Assembly (NCBI GenBank): GCA_900555875.1
Contig: USNB01000037.1
Location: 1-9,678 of the forward strand
DNA length: 9,678 nt
Direction: 5' to 3'
Origin: an uncultured Eubacteriales bacterium
Lineage (GTDB): Bacteria; Bacillota; Clostridia; Christensenellales; Pumilibacteraceae
The notes under the pieces were generated by a model, which saw nothing but the letters and a program-made list of their open reading frames with translations, made no database searches and had not been told where the DNA came from. A program made the translations under genes and the position numbers. Positions 1 through 6,844 of this stretch are shown here, in pieces (the stretch's first letter is position 1; the number at the start of each line of letters is the position of its first letter).

Positions 1-20
1 CGAAACGAATACTTGTCGAC

Positions 21-36
21 GGCGGATCATTCCGCC
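21..36 (-). other. Short hairpin downstream of the lipoprotein gene
   Basis: A perfect 6-bp inverted repeat (GGCGGA, loop TCAT, TCCGCC) lies 17 bases past the lipoprotein stop codon. It could be part of a 3' end, but no T-run follows it on the minus strand (the next bases are GTCGACAAGT), so it is not convincing as an intrinsic terminator. The remaining bases 1-53 show no gene. Confidence 0.3.
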
Positions 37-53
37 CCGGATGTATCGGCGAT

Positions 54-680
54 CTACTTCTGCAGCGTCAGCATGCCGTTGAACGTGGCGGTGAGCATCC
101 CGCCCATCACGGGAAGGCCTACGCCCGTATAGGAGAACGACACGTTCCCTTCGGCGTCCGTCGCGGTCTGCACCGTCATGGTCGTAAGAGTCATGGTATA
201 CACGCCATCCTCTACCGTATAGCGTCCGCTGTCGTGCACCTCGCTCTCGCCGGACGTGCCGGGCATGCCGTCATAATACCAAAGCTCCCATTCGAGCGTG
301 TTGTAGCATCTGAATTCCACCGAATACGTGACTGTCACTCCTCCGCCCAGACCGCCCGTCATATCGCCGCTGAATATCGCCGTCACCTCGGGGACGACTA
401 CGGAGATCGTGATCGTCACGGTTTTTTCTCCTGCGGTGGACATGTCCGGCTCGGAGATCGTGTAACCGTCGCGCGGAACGCGCACGTTCTTGCCGTCGCT
501 CTGCTTTTCATACACGACGATACCGTCGGAGGAGAATTCATCCCCCACCGCGAATATCGTGACCGCTCCGGACGTATCCACTTCAAGCGTACTGCCGCCG
601 CAGCCGACCGCGGCGAACGCCGTGAATGCGATACATACCGCCGCGAGCGCGGCTATGAATGCGTATTTTGCCTTTCTCAT
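54..680 (-). CDS. Ig-like-domain lipoprotein, GH3-associated, function unknown
   Basis: A 208-residue secreted lipoprotein. Residues 1-26 form a signal peptide (MRKAK, then a hydrophobic run) ending in the lipobox AVGC, so Cys27 would be lipidated and the protein held on the outer face of the membrane. Residues about 38-122 resemble a bacterial Ig-like domain of the Big_3 kind: an AVGDEF stretch, then a strand with SDGIVVYE, then DMSTAGEKTVTITI. The last 85 residues form a second beta-rich region with alternating Thr/Tyr/Val, including GRYTVEDGVYTMTL, of no family I can name. No catalytic motif is visible. The start is fixed by a strong AAGGAGGA site about 7 bases upstream. The gene begins 14 bases after the GH3 stop, with its ribosome binding site abutting that stop, so the two are very probably co-transcribed. 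It may be a substrate-binding or scaffolding partner of the GH3 enzyme; this is inferred from context only. Confidence 0.8.
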   Translation of the reverse strand: MRKAKYAFIAALAAVCIAFTAFAAVGCGGSTLEVDTSGAVTIFAVGDEFSSDGIVVYEKQSDGKNVRVPRDGYTISEPDMSTAGEKTVTITISVVVPEVTAIFSGDMTGGLGGGVTVTYSVEFRCYNTLEWELWYYDGMPGTSGESEVHDSGRYTVEDGVYTMTLTTMTVQTATDAEGNVSFSYTGVGLPVMGGMLTATFNGMLTLQK

Positions 681-694
681 GATCTCATCCTCCT

Positions 695-3600
695 TCAGTT
701 ATTCTCCGATGCGGCTCTCTTCTTGTCCTGCACCGTGCGCACTATCATCCACGCGATCGCACCCGCTATCAGCAATCCGAACACGAGGTTGAGCGGGAGC
801 TGCAGATAGAATATCCACGGCGACGCGTCGTAGTAGAATATCGTTCCGGGAGCAACGCCCTGCATCACGTTGGAGTTCGCCACCGTATAGCCCACGTCGT
901 GCATGATACGGCGGAACATGTGATGCGCGGAAGCGCTCTCGCTGTCGGCAAGCTGACCGCGGCTGGTGGCAAGGAACGTGTCAAGACCGGAGCGGTAGCT
1001 CAGATCGTACATATCCGCCTTGCTCATCGAGAACATGTCGCTGTGGACAGTACCCACGAAGCCCCACTCGCCGCGGAGCAATTCGGTGATGAGACGGTAG
1101 TCGGAGTGACCGTAGTACTGACCTATGCAGTTCTGCGAAGCCATGACCGCGGTAGCCGCGCGCATGGTACGCTGAGCCACCGTGCCGTTTTCGTCGGCAA
1201 TGTAATTTATCGTCATCGACTCCTTGAACGGTATCTCGAAGGCTTTGAGGTAAAGCTCTCTCATCGTCTGCTCGTCCGCCCACGTGGAGAGGTAGTTGTT
1301 CCTGTTGGTCTCCTGGTCGTTGAGAGCGAAGTGCTTGATGTAGCACACGAGACCTGCGTCGCCCGCGCCGCTGACTACGGCTGCAGCTATCTTGCCCGTG
1401 AGCAGCGGATCTTCGCTGTAGTACTCGAAGTTACGTCCCGAGAACGGGCTGCGATGAAGGTTTATCGCGGGAGAATACCATCCCGTGACGTTGTTCTCCA
1501 TTGCCTCTTTTCCCAGCATGTTGCCCACTTTTTCGAGCAGCTCCACGTTCCACGTGGACGCCCAAAGCGGGGACATGCTGTACGTCGCCGTCAGTCCCAT
1601 GCCGGCATCCGTCTTGAATACCTTGATACCGTTCGCGCCGTCGGCGTGCGTCGTGCGCGGCAGACCGAGGCTGGTCACGCTCGTCGTCGCATAGTTAGCG
1701 AGCGCGGATAAGTCCACTATCTGCTGGATGACGTCGGGATCGTCGTAATCTATCTGGTCCAGCCAGTCGTTCCAAGCGTCGTCATAGAAGCTCTTGCCGC
1801 GCAGGTCGGATACCGTAAGTCCGTTATCCGCGCCCGAAACGGGATCCTCCGCGTGATACGCGAGGCTGCCTTCGACGTTGCCGAAGCGTTTATCCGTCTC
1901 AACGTCGAAATTGAACACCGCGTCGTCGAAATACTTAGCGGACTCGGCGGATATCGCTTTGCCGCCGCGGGTCGTCCCTCCCGACGATATATTCGCGCCT
2001 TCGGTGCTGAGCTTGGGCTGAGTGCCCGCCCAGTTCGAGCGGCTGAGCACCACGGAGTCGCGCTCCATATAGTCGCTGCTGTCGGAGAACAGGTTGGTCG
2101 CCGCCGTGTAATCCTCGTCTCCGTTCGCGGGACGGCCGAGAGACTCGCCGTTTTCGTCGAGAGCGGACTGTGCGTCCACCTCGCTCTGCCTGGGATTATC
2201 CGAGTCGTACCATATAGTCTCATCGTTATGCCACACTTCGCTGTCCAGCACGTCGTGGCTGTTCGCGCGGACGGATATCTCGTAGTCCCCTTCCTCGAGC
2301 ATATAGCAGCCCTCGGTGCCGTCGGCATTATCGTGAAGGTAGCTGTAGGACGCCATGTCCTCCTGCCTGAACGTGAGCGTGACCGTCTCGCTTTCTCCTG
2401 CTTTAATGACGTCCGTCTTGGCGAACGCCACGAGCGTAGCGGTGGGTTTTTCGATCTTAAGCGACTTGTCGGTATCGGTGTAAGGAGGATCGAAGTACAG
2501 CTGTACGACTTCCTTTCCGTCCATCTTACCCTTATTCTCTACGTTTACGGTGACGGAGATCGTGTCGCCCGACGTCTCGAAGCCGGTTATGGTCTGCTCG
2601 AACGTCGTGTACGACAGGCCGTAGCCGAACGGGTACGTGACGGCGCCCGCCTCTTTTATCGCGCCTTTTCCGTCAAGTGTGCCGTAGGTGAAGCCCGCGG
2701 CGGCTATGTCATGAGCGGTCTCGTAATAGCGATAGCCCATGTACACGCCTTCCTGGTATTCGATGTAATTGGTGCCGTAATCGGAATCGACGGGGTTCGT
2801 GTATTTGAACTCGCCGAAGTTGGCGTATGTGGGATCTTTGGTAAAATCCGACGCCCAAATGTCGACGGTGCGACCGGAGGGGTTCACCGTGTCGCTGAGC
2901 ACATCGCCGAGCACGCTGTATCCCCTCTCGCCCGCGTGGCCGAACAGCACTATCGCGTCCGCTTCGAGCTCGCCGCTCATCAGCTCGGGGATCTGCATCG
3001 CGGACGAACTCTCGACGATCACCACGACGTTCTCGCAGTTCTGTTTCGCGAAGCGTATCGTGTCCTTTTCGTTCTGCGTCAGCGCGAAGTAGTGCGGAGT
3101 GCCGTCCGCATAGCCGTCGTATTTCTTGTCCGAACCTTCCGCGCCTTCTCTGCCGATGAACACGAGCGCAGTTCCGCTCACAGACGCTCCCTCATAAACG
3201 GAAGCAGGATACTCCTGAAGAAAACTGGTATGCCCCATAGCCTCCTGACTGCCGGGAGACAGAGTGCCTTCGGCGGCGCCGAGCCTGTCGGGATCGGACG
3301 AAGGCATACGATCAGCCGCAGCGCTGTTTACGCTGAACACCGTCGCAAGCTCCTCGGCGGGAGTAACGGGATCGATGTTCCACTTTGCCGAACCGCTCGC
3401 GCCCGTCTGCCCGTATACGGGGGACTTGTAGCGGAAGCCGAACGGAGTAACGGTGCTGCCCGCAGCCAGCGGGAGCACGCCGTTGTTCTTGAGAAGGACA
3501 GTTCCCTCCTTCTGCACTTCCACGGCAAGCTCATAAGCCGCCTCGCGGGACTCGTCCGTGCTGTCGTAATCGTCGGCATAGTACTCGGTGTCCCATTCCT

Positions 3601-3769
3601 CTCTGCCCTCGGGGATCACGGTGTGCTTCTCACCGCGCCCGAGACGGTCGTCCAGGAACGGAGTGAACATGTACGCGGCAACGTTGACTGCGATCAAAAG
3701 TATGGCGCAGACGGCTGCCAGCGAGATCAGTATCGCTCTGAATTTGAACGTACTCATTCTCTTTTTCAT
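695..3769 (-). CDS. Membrane-anchored GH3 glycosidase with reversed domain order
   Basis: A 1024-residue glycoside hydrolase family 3 protein, probably a beta-glucosidase or related exo-acting enzyme working outside the cell. The usual order is reversed. The GH3 C-terminal domain comes first (about 75-385: EVQKEGTVLLKNNGVLPL, NPSGR at 296-300, YPFGYGLSYTTFE near 379-391). A fibronectin-III-like domain follows (about 395-505), then a linker, then the (beta/alpha)8 barrel (about 680-960: HADGANG, SGRNFEYYSEDP, KHFALNDQETNR). Asp911 in GFVGTVHSDMF aligns with the family nucleophile, and Glu211 in GREGAEGSD is the likely acid/base. Lys812-His813 and Asp710 match substrate-binding positions. Hydrophobic segments at about 11-35 and 985-1010 suggest anchoring at both ends, with the enzyme outside. 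An in-frame ATG exists at 3973, but I chose 3769 because AAAAGGAG lies 10 bases upstream and a signal-anchor follows directly. Reversed GH3 enzymes are known from Ruminococcus albus and Butyrivibrio. The exact substrate cannot be read from sequence. Confidence 0.92.
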   Translation of the reverse strand: MKKRMSTFKFRAILISLAAVCAILLIAVNVAAYMFTPFLDDRLGRGEKHTVIPEGREEWDTEYYADDYDSTDESREAAYELAVEVQKEGTVLLKNNGVLPLAAGSTVTPFGFRYKSPVYGQTGASGSAKWNIDPVTPAEELATVFSVNSAAADRMPSSDPDRLGAAEGTLSPGSQEAMGHTSFLQEYPASVYEGASVSGTALVFIGREGAEGSDKKYDGYADGTPHYFALTQNEKDTIRFAKQNCENVVVIVESSSAMQIPELMSGELEADAIVLFGHAGERGYSVLGDVLSDTVNPSGRTVDIWASDFTKDPTYANFGEFKYTNPVDSDYGTNYIEYQEGVYMGYRYYETAHDIAAAGFTYGTLDGKGAIKEAGAVTYPFGYGLSYTTFEQTITGFETSGDTISVTVNVENKGKMDGKEVVQLYFDPPYTDTDKSLKIEKPTATLVAFAKTDVIKAGESETVTLTFRQEDMASYSYLHDNADGTEGCYMLEEGDYEISVRANSHDVLDSEVWHNDETIWYDSDNPRQSEVDAQSALDENGESLGRPANGDEDYTAATNLFSDSSDYMERDSVVLSRSNWAGTQPKLSTEGANISSGGTTRGGKAISAESAKYFDDAVFNFDVETDKRFGNVEGSLAYHAEDPVSGADNGLTVSDLRGKSFYDDAWNDWLDQIDYDDPDVIQQIVDLSALANYATTSVTSLGLPRTTHADGANGIKVFKTDAGMGLTATYSMSPLWASTWNVELLEKVGNMLGKEAMENNVTGWYSPAINLHRSPFSGRNFEYYSEDPLLTGKIAAAVVSGAGDAGLVCYIKHFALNDQETNRNNYLSTWADEQTMRELYLKAFEIPFKESMTINYIADENGTVAQRTMRAATAVMASQNCIGQYYGHSDYRLITELLRGEWGFVGTVHSDMFSMSKADMYDLSYRSGLDTFLATSRGQLADSESASAHHMFRRIMHDVGYTVANSNVMQGVAPGTIFYYDASPWIFYLQLPLNLVFGLLIAGAIAWMIVRTVQDKKRAASENN

Positions 3770-3779
3770 CTTGCATTTT

Positions 3780-3787
3780 CTCCTTTT
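3780..3787 (-). promoter_or_regulatory. Ribosome binding site deciding the GH3 start
   Basis: On the minus strand AAAAGGAG lies 10 bases before the ATG at 3769. It supports this start over the in-frame ATG at 3973, which sits inside the end of the kinase gene and would force translation through a terminator hairpin. Confidence 0.7.
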
Positions 3788-3801
3788 AAGATGTGTATTC
3801 C

Positions 3802-3865
3802 GATACGGCTTTCCTCCGTATCTGCGGTCATGCCGCCGTTTCCGGCGAGCAAGCACATGATACGG
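3802..3865 (-). promoter_or_regulatory. Structured leader upstream of the GH3 gene
   Basis: Three copies of a 7-base word occur here: GATACGG at 3802-3808, its reverse complement CCGTATC at 3816-3822, and GATACGG again at 3859-3865. The first two form a perfect 7-bp stem with a 7-base loop. Read on the minus strand, the stem and loop include a GGAGG stretch. At 3834-3847 a second perfect stem (CGCCG/CGGCG) is closed by a GAAA tetraloop, a stable GNRA-type fold. This could be an operator, a structured 5' UTR, or both. I see no clear -35/-10 pair for the GH3 gene: a TATCAT at about 3857-3862 has only a poor -35 partner. No known riboswitch class is recognised. Confidence 0.4.
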
Positions 3866-3925
3866 CAATGCAGAAAAAAAAGAAAGGTCTACGGCAATAT
3901 CGGTAGAAATCCGTTCGCAGACGGG

Positions 3926-3949
3926 AAAACCCGCTGCCGAGGCAGCGGG
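3926..3949 (-). terminator. Intrinsic terminator of the RR1-kinase unit
   Basis: On the minus strand an 8-bp GC stem (CCCGCTGC, loop CTCG, GCAGCGGG) is followed at once by TTTT. It begins 21 bases past the kinase stop codon and separates the signalling unit from the GH3 gene. Confidence 0.75.
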
Positions 3950-3959
3950 CCGTTCATAT

Positions 3960-3980
3960 CCGGCAAAGCTCATTTGCCGG
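3960..3980 (-). other. Hairpin spanning the kinase stop codon
   Basis: A perfect 8-bp inverted repeat (CCGGCAAA / TTTGCCGG) has the kinase stop codon TGA in its 5-base loop. It is followed closely by the terminator hairpin. It may protect the 3' end of the transcript or assist termination. There is no T-run of its own. Confidence 0.5.
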
Positions 3981-5325
3981 AAAGAGGTATCAGTATGTTT
4001 ACGGAGAAACTGCCGTCTTCCGCTCTGACGGAAAAATCTCCGCCGTAGCTTTCGGCGATCTTCTTCATGGATTTCATCCCGTAGCCGTGGATCGTCCCGT
4101 CGCCCTTTGTCGTAACGGGCAGTCCGCCGCGAAGTTCGGGCGGCGCACCCTCATAGCCGTTCCATACGCGTATGCTTACGAATCCGTTCCACGCCTTTTC
4201 CACGAACAGCTTTATTATCCGCTTTTCGGGCGGGAGCGCAGCGACATATTCGACCGCATTCTCCAATGCGTTGCCGAACAGCGAATACACGTCCGCCGGA
4301 CGCATGAACGACAGCAGCGAACCGTCGGCGATGACGGTAAATGTTATGCCGCGCGCCGTACACTGCAGATTCTTGTCGGTCAGTACGACGTCGAGCGCTT
4401 CGTTCCCCGTCTGCGCATAAGCGTCGTATATGGCAACGGATCGTCCGAGATCTTCGAGATAATCGTCATCCGGTTTTTTGTCTTTCAATGCGAGTATCTG
4501 ATGGCGCAGATCGTGGCATTTCATATTGATTATTTCTATGTTTTCCTTTGTGAGTTCGTACTGCTGCGCTTTCATTTCTCCGAGCATTATCAGCTTTTCC
4601 AGCTCCCTGCGCTCTCCGAACTTCTTTGCAAGGAGATACTGCACGAACAGTATGACGAGATTGCAGCAGATGAGGCATACGCTCATCATGATGAAAAGCA
4701 GCGTGCTCTCGCTGCCGTAATACGACGATATGCTGCGGACGGTAACGGAGACGACGACTATTACGGCGAACAGCAGGAGCGTCGACCGCGAATTGAGCGC
4801 GGCTGTCCCGGACTCCGCGTTCATCGTGCGCGCGAACGCATAATAGACGGCGACCGGAACGCCGGCGTTGCACGCCAGCCAGAGCAGAACTCCCCATACC
4901 GTAACGGGATCGGTGGAGATGAACTTTGCATTCGGGATGATCATACCGAGCACGTTGTTGATCGTCATCGATATGTTATTCGTCGCATATCCCGCTATGC
5001 TGCCGAACAGCACGGTAACGGGCCGCTCGTCGTAACATATGAACAGACCCGCGATGTTTATACCGTAAAGCAGATAGTGTACCGCGAGATTGATGAGAGA
5101 GCTGATCGCCGGCGTATACTTTCCGATCCCAGCAAGCGCGATCATGATGCGCAGGCCCGCCCATCCGAGCAGCGCGGAGACGCCTATCTCCGCAACGGAC
5201 GTGAGAATGAGCCGGAGCAGAAAACCGCTCCTGCGTTTGCATCTGAGCATGAACATATTCACGCAGACGACGAGCCAGAACATGAACGCCACGCGCATGA
5301 CGATCATCATTACGGTAACGCTCAT
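3970..5325 (-). CDS. AgrC-like GHKL sensor histidine kinase
   Basis: A 451-residue membrane histidine kinase. Residues 1 to about 232 are strongly hydrophobic, with roughly six or seven membrane segments (near 11-28, 36-60, 73-97, 104-130, 142-165, 182-200 and 207-231), like the peptide-sensing AgrC family. A short coiled region follows (about 233-268). The dimerisation motif NMKCHDLRHQ has His271 as the likely phosphorylated residue. The GHKL ATPase domain has an N-box LFGNALENAVE (Asn352, Asn356) and a G-box GDGTIHGYGMKSM (408-420). The start at 5325 overlaps the RR1 stop by four bases (ATGA) and has GGAGG 9 bases upstream, implying translational coupling. A longer open frame to 5535 lies wholly inside the regulator gene and is rejected. 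Its partner is RR1 and the signal is unknown: no AgrB protease or AgrD peptide gene lies in the window. Confidence is high for kinase, low for ligand type. Confidence 0.93.
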   Translation of the reverse strand: MSVTVMMIVMRVAFMFWLVVCVNMFMLRCKRRSGFLLRLILTSVAEIGVSALLGWAGLRIMIALAGIGKYTPAISSLINLAVHYLLYGINIAGLFICYDERPVTVLFGSIAGYATNNISMTINNVLGMIIPNAKFISTDPVTVWGVLLWLACNAGVPVAVYYAFARTMNAESGTAALNSRSTLLLFAVIVVVSVTVRSISSYYGSESTLLFIMMSVCLICCNLVILFVQYLLAKKFGERRELEKLIMLGEMKAQQYELTKENIEIINMKCHDLRHQILALKDKKPDDDYLEDLGRSVAIYDAYAQTGNEALDVVLTDKNLQCTARGITFTVIADGSLLSFMRPADVYSLFGNALENAVEYVAALPPEKRIIKLFVEKAWNGFVSIRVWNGYEGAPPELRGGLPVTTKGDGTIHGYGMKSMKKIAESYGGDFSVRAEDGSFSVNILIPLSGK

Positions 5326-6029
5326 TTTCTCGCGCCTCCGTCGTAAATATATGCGTTGAGCGCGGACATGAACGATCTTTTCTTCGCTCGGCTGATCTTT
5401 ATGACGCTTCCGCCCACTTTCACATCGTCCCCCGCGACCTCCGTAACGTTGCGGAGATTCACGAGGTAGCTCACACCGCAGCGCGCGAACGATCCGGCGG
5501 GCAGCGCGGATTCCGCGGTGCGCATGCTTCCCCATACGTCGTATATCCCGCTGTCAGTATGATACAGCAGACGGTGTCTGTTCACTTCGACATAGAATAT
5601 CGAATCGACGGGTATACGGATGTATCCGTCCATATTGCGCACCGTAACTTCGCCGCAGTGTGCCGTGCGGCGGAACAGCCTGTCGAGCGAAAACGCGAGC
5701 GCGTCGTAAGGATACGGCTTTACGAGATAATCCGCGGCGCCTACCGAATAGCCTTCAACGGCGAACGACGAAAGCGCGGTCACGAACACGAGCGGTACGA
5801 GAGAGTCCCTCTCGCGCAGATGTTTTGCAGCTTCCATGCCCGTCATATCCGGCATGTCTATATCCATGAACACGACGTCCGCCCCGGGCGCATAGCGCGA
5901 CAAAAAGACGAGCGCGTTCGGATATACCGTAATATCCGCCGTTTCTCCCCGCCCGGACGCATACTTACTCACATACCCGGAAAGTCTGTCCGACTCCCGC
6001 TCGTCATCCTCTACTATCACTACCTTCAT
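5322..6029 (-). CDS. LytTR-family response regulator (RR1)
   Basis: A 235-residue AgrA/LytR-type transcription regulator. The receiver domain (about 1-120) has the acidic pair Asp8-Asp9, the phospho-acceptor Asp56 in FMDIDMPDMTGM, the switch Thr84 and the conserved Lys104 in YLVKP. The LytTR DNA-binding domain occupies about 127-230, with typical IFYVEVNRHRLLYHT and VSYLVNLRNV stretches. All residues needed for phosphorylation are present. It is the first gene of a unit with the GHKL kinase, overlapping it by four bases. The start is supported by an AAGGGGAAG site about 5 bases upstream. A consensus promoter lies 21 bases before the ATG, so the 5' UTR should be about 15 bases. The protein is clearly paralogous to RR2 encoded just upstream, so duplication of the regulator is likely. 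Confidence 0.94.
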   Translation of the reverse strand: MKVVIVEDDERESDRLSGYVSKYASGRGETADITVYPNALVFLSRYAPGADVVFMDIDMPDMTGMEAAKHLRERDSLVPLVFVTALSSFAVEGYSVGAADYLVKPYPYDALAFSLDRLFRRTAHCGEVTVRNMDGYIRIPVDSIFYVEVNRHRLLYHTDSGIYDVWGSMRTAESALPAGSFARCGVSYLVNLRNVTEVAGDDVKVGGSVIKISRAKKRSFMSALNAYIYDGGARK

Positions 6030-6050
6030 TTATCTTCCCCTTTACAGAAG

Positions 6051-6079
6051 ATTATACAAAAAATGCCGCGGTTTGTCAA
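6051..6079 (-). promoter_or_regulatory. Consensus sigma-A promoter of the RR1-kinase unit
   Basis: On the minus strand TTGACA (6074-6079) and TATAAT (6051-6056) are both perfect hexamers separated by exactly 17 bases. Transcription should start near 6044, leaving a leader of about 15 bases containing the RR1 ribosome binding site. The -35 box lies in the loop of the preceding terminator hairpin, and the spacer holds its 3' arm and T-run. Confidence 0.85.
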
Positions 6080-6093
6080 TACCGCGACATTTT
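6058..6093 (-). terminator. Intrinsic terminator after RR2
   Basis: On the minus strand a 13-bp stem (AAAATGTCGCGGT / ACCGCGGCATTTT) with an 8-base loop runs straight into a T6 tract. The single non-Watson-Crick position is a G-U wobble in minus-strand RNA but would be a C-A mismatch in plus-strand RNA, which supports minus-strand use. It starts 25 bases past the RR2 stop. Confidence 0.85.
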
Positions 6094-6117
6094 CGGTCGT
6101 TTTTCATTCGCAGCCGG

Positions 6118-6819
6118 TCATGCTCCGAGATAATCGTTAAGCGCACGCATCACTTCTTTCGCCCGCGCACGCGATACCGCGATATCCTTTCCGTCTACGC
6201 GCACGCAGCCGGCGTCCGCGCTGTCGACGCATTTGAGATTCACGAGTACGCTGTTGCTGACTCTCACGAACCCGTGTGCGGCGAGCAGCTTTTCCGGTTT
6301 GCGCAGGCTCCCGAATTCCGTCAGTTCGCCGTCGTCCGTATGATACACTATGAGGTGATCGCGCACCTCGACGTAATGCACCGCGGACGAATCCAGCATG
6401 CGCAGTCCCGCCGACGTACCCACCGATATATCTATCCCCTTGCGCCTGCCGAGCAGTTTCACTGCCCGCTTCAGGGCAGCATCCAAAGTACTGCGCGACG
6501 CCGGTTTGACTATGAAATCGAGAGCGTCCGTCTCGTATCCGCGCACGGCAAATCCCGACATGCTCGTAACGAATATGATCACCGCCGAATCGTCGCTTTC
6601 GCGCAGTCGCCCGGCAGCGTCCATTCCGCTGACGTCCGGCAGTCCTATATCCATAAACACGATATCGTATATATGCGTCCTTACGGCGAAAAACGATCGT
6701 GCGTCGCCGTATATGTCCGTCGAAAACCTGACACCGTTTTCGGCGCCGTGATCGCGGATGAGCCTCGCCAGCGTATCCGCTTCGTTCCTGTCGTCTTCCA
6801 CTATCGCTACGCGGTACAT
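6118..6819 (-). CDS. LytTR-family response regulator (RR2), no adjacent kinase
   Basis: A 233-residue paralogue of RR1. The receiver (about 1-120) has Asp9-Asp10, phospho-acceptor Asp57 in FMDIGLPDVSGM, Thr85 and Lys105 in FIVKP. The LytTR domain (about 127-231) has VHYVEVRDHLIVYHT and NSVLVNLKCV. Motif spacing is nearly identical to RR1, but the first gene downstream, across a terminator, is RR1 rather than a kinase. RR2 therefore has no dedicated kinase and may share the one at 3970-5325 or use a distant one. A GGGAGGA site about 5 bases upstream fixes the start. The gene begins 25 bases after the PEBP-like gene stop, so the two are probably co-transcribed, and a strong terminator follows. 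A pair of LytTR-like half-sites upstream of the PEBP gene suggests possible autoregulation (inference). Confidence 0.93.
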   Translation of the reverse strand: MYRVAIVEDDRNEADTLARLIRDHGAENGVRFSTDIYGDARSFFAVRTHIYDIVFMDIGLPDVSGMDAAGRLRESDDSAVIIFVTSMSGFAVRGYETDALDFIVKPASRSTLDAALKRAVKLLGRRKGIDISVGTSAGLRMLDSSAVHYVEVRDHLIVYHTDDGELTEFGSLRKPEKLLAAHGFVRVSNSVLVNLKCVDSADAGCVRVDGKDIAVSRARAKEVMRALNDYLGA

Positions 6820-6844
6820 CGCATCCTCCCGCTTTTCGGCAGAT

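Noticed and set aside
3770..3973. N-terminal extension of the GH3 protein from the ATG at 3973
   Set aside because: The extension overlaps the kinase stop as ATGA, which first looked like coupling. However, it would translate through the kinase terminator, its residues are Arg-rich and unlike a signal peptide, and a better start with a ribosome binding site exists at 3769.
1853..4048. Very long plus-strand open frame (731 codons) opposite the GH3 gene
   Set aside because: It is a shadow of a GC-rich coding strand: the protein is Arg/His/Val-rich without domains, while the minus strand encodes a clear GH3 enzyme.
4087..5346. Long plus-strand open frame (419 codons) opposite the kinase
   Set aside because: It is a shadow of the histidine kinase gene, low in complexity (Arg/Glu/His-rich) with no recognisable domain.
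5326..5535. Upstream start of the histidine kinase at 5535
   Set aside because: The extra 70 codons lie wholly inside the RR1 coding region in another frame and are Arg-rich. The ATGA-coupled start at 5325 has a good ribosome binding site.
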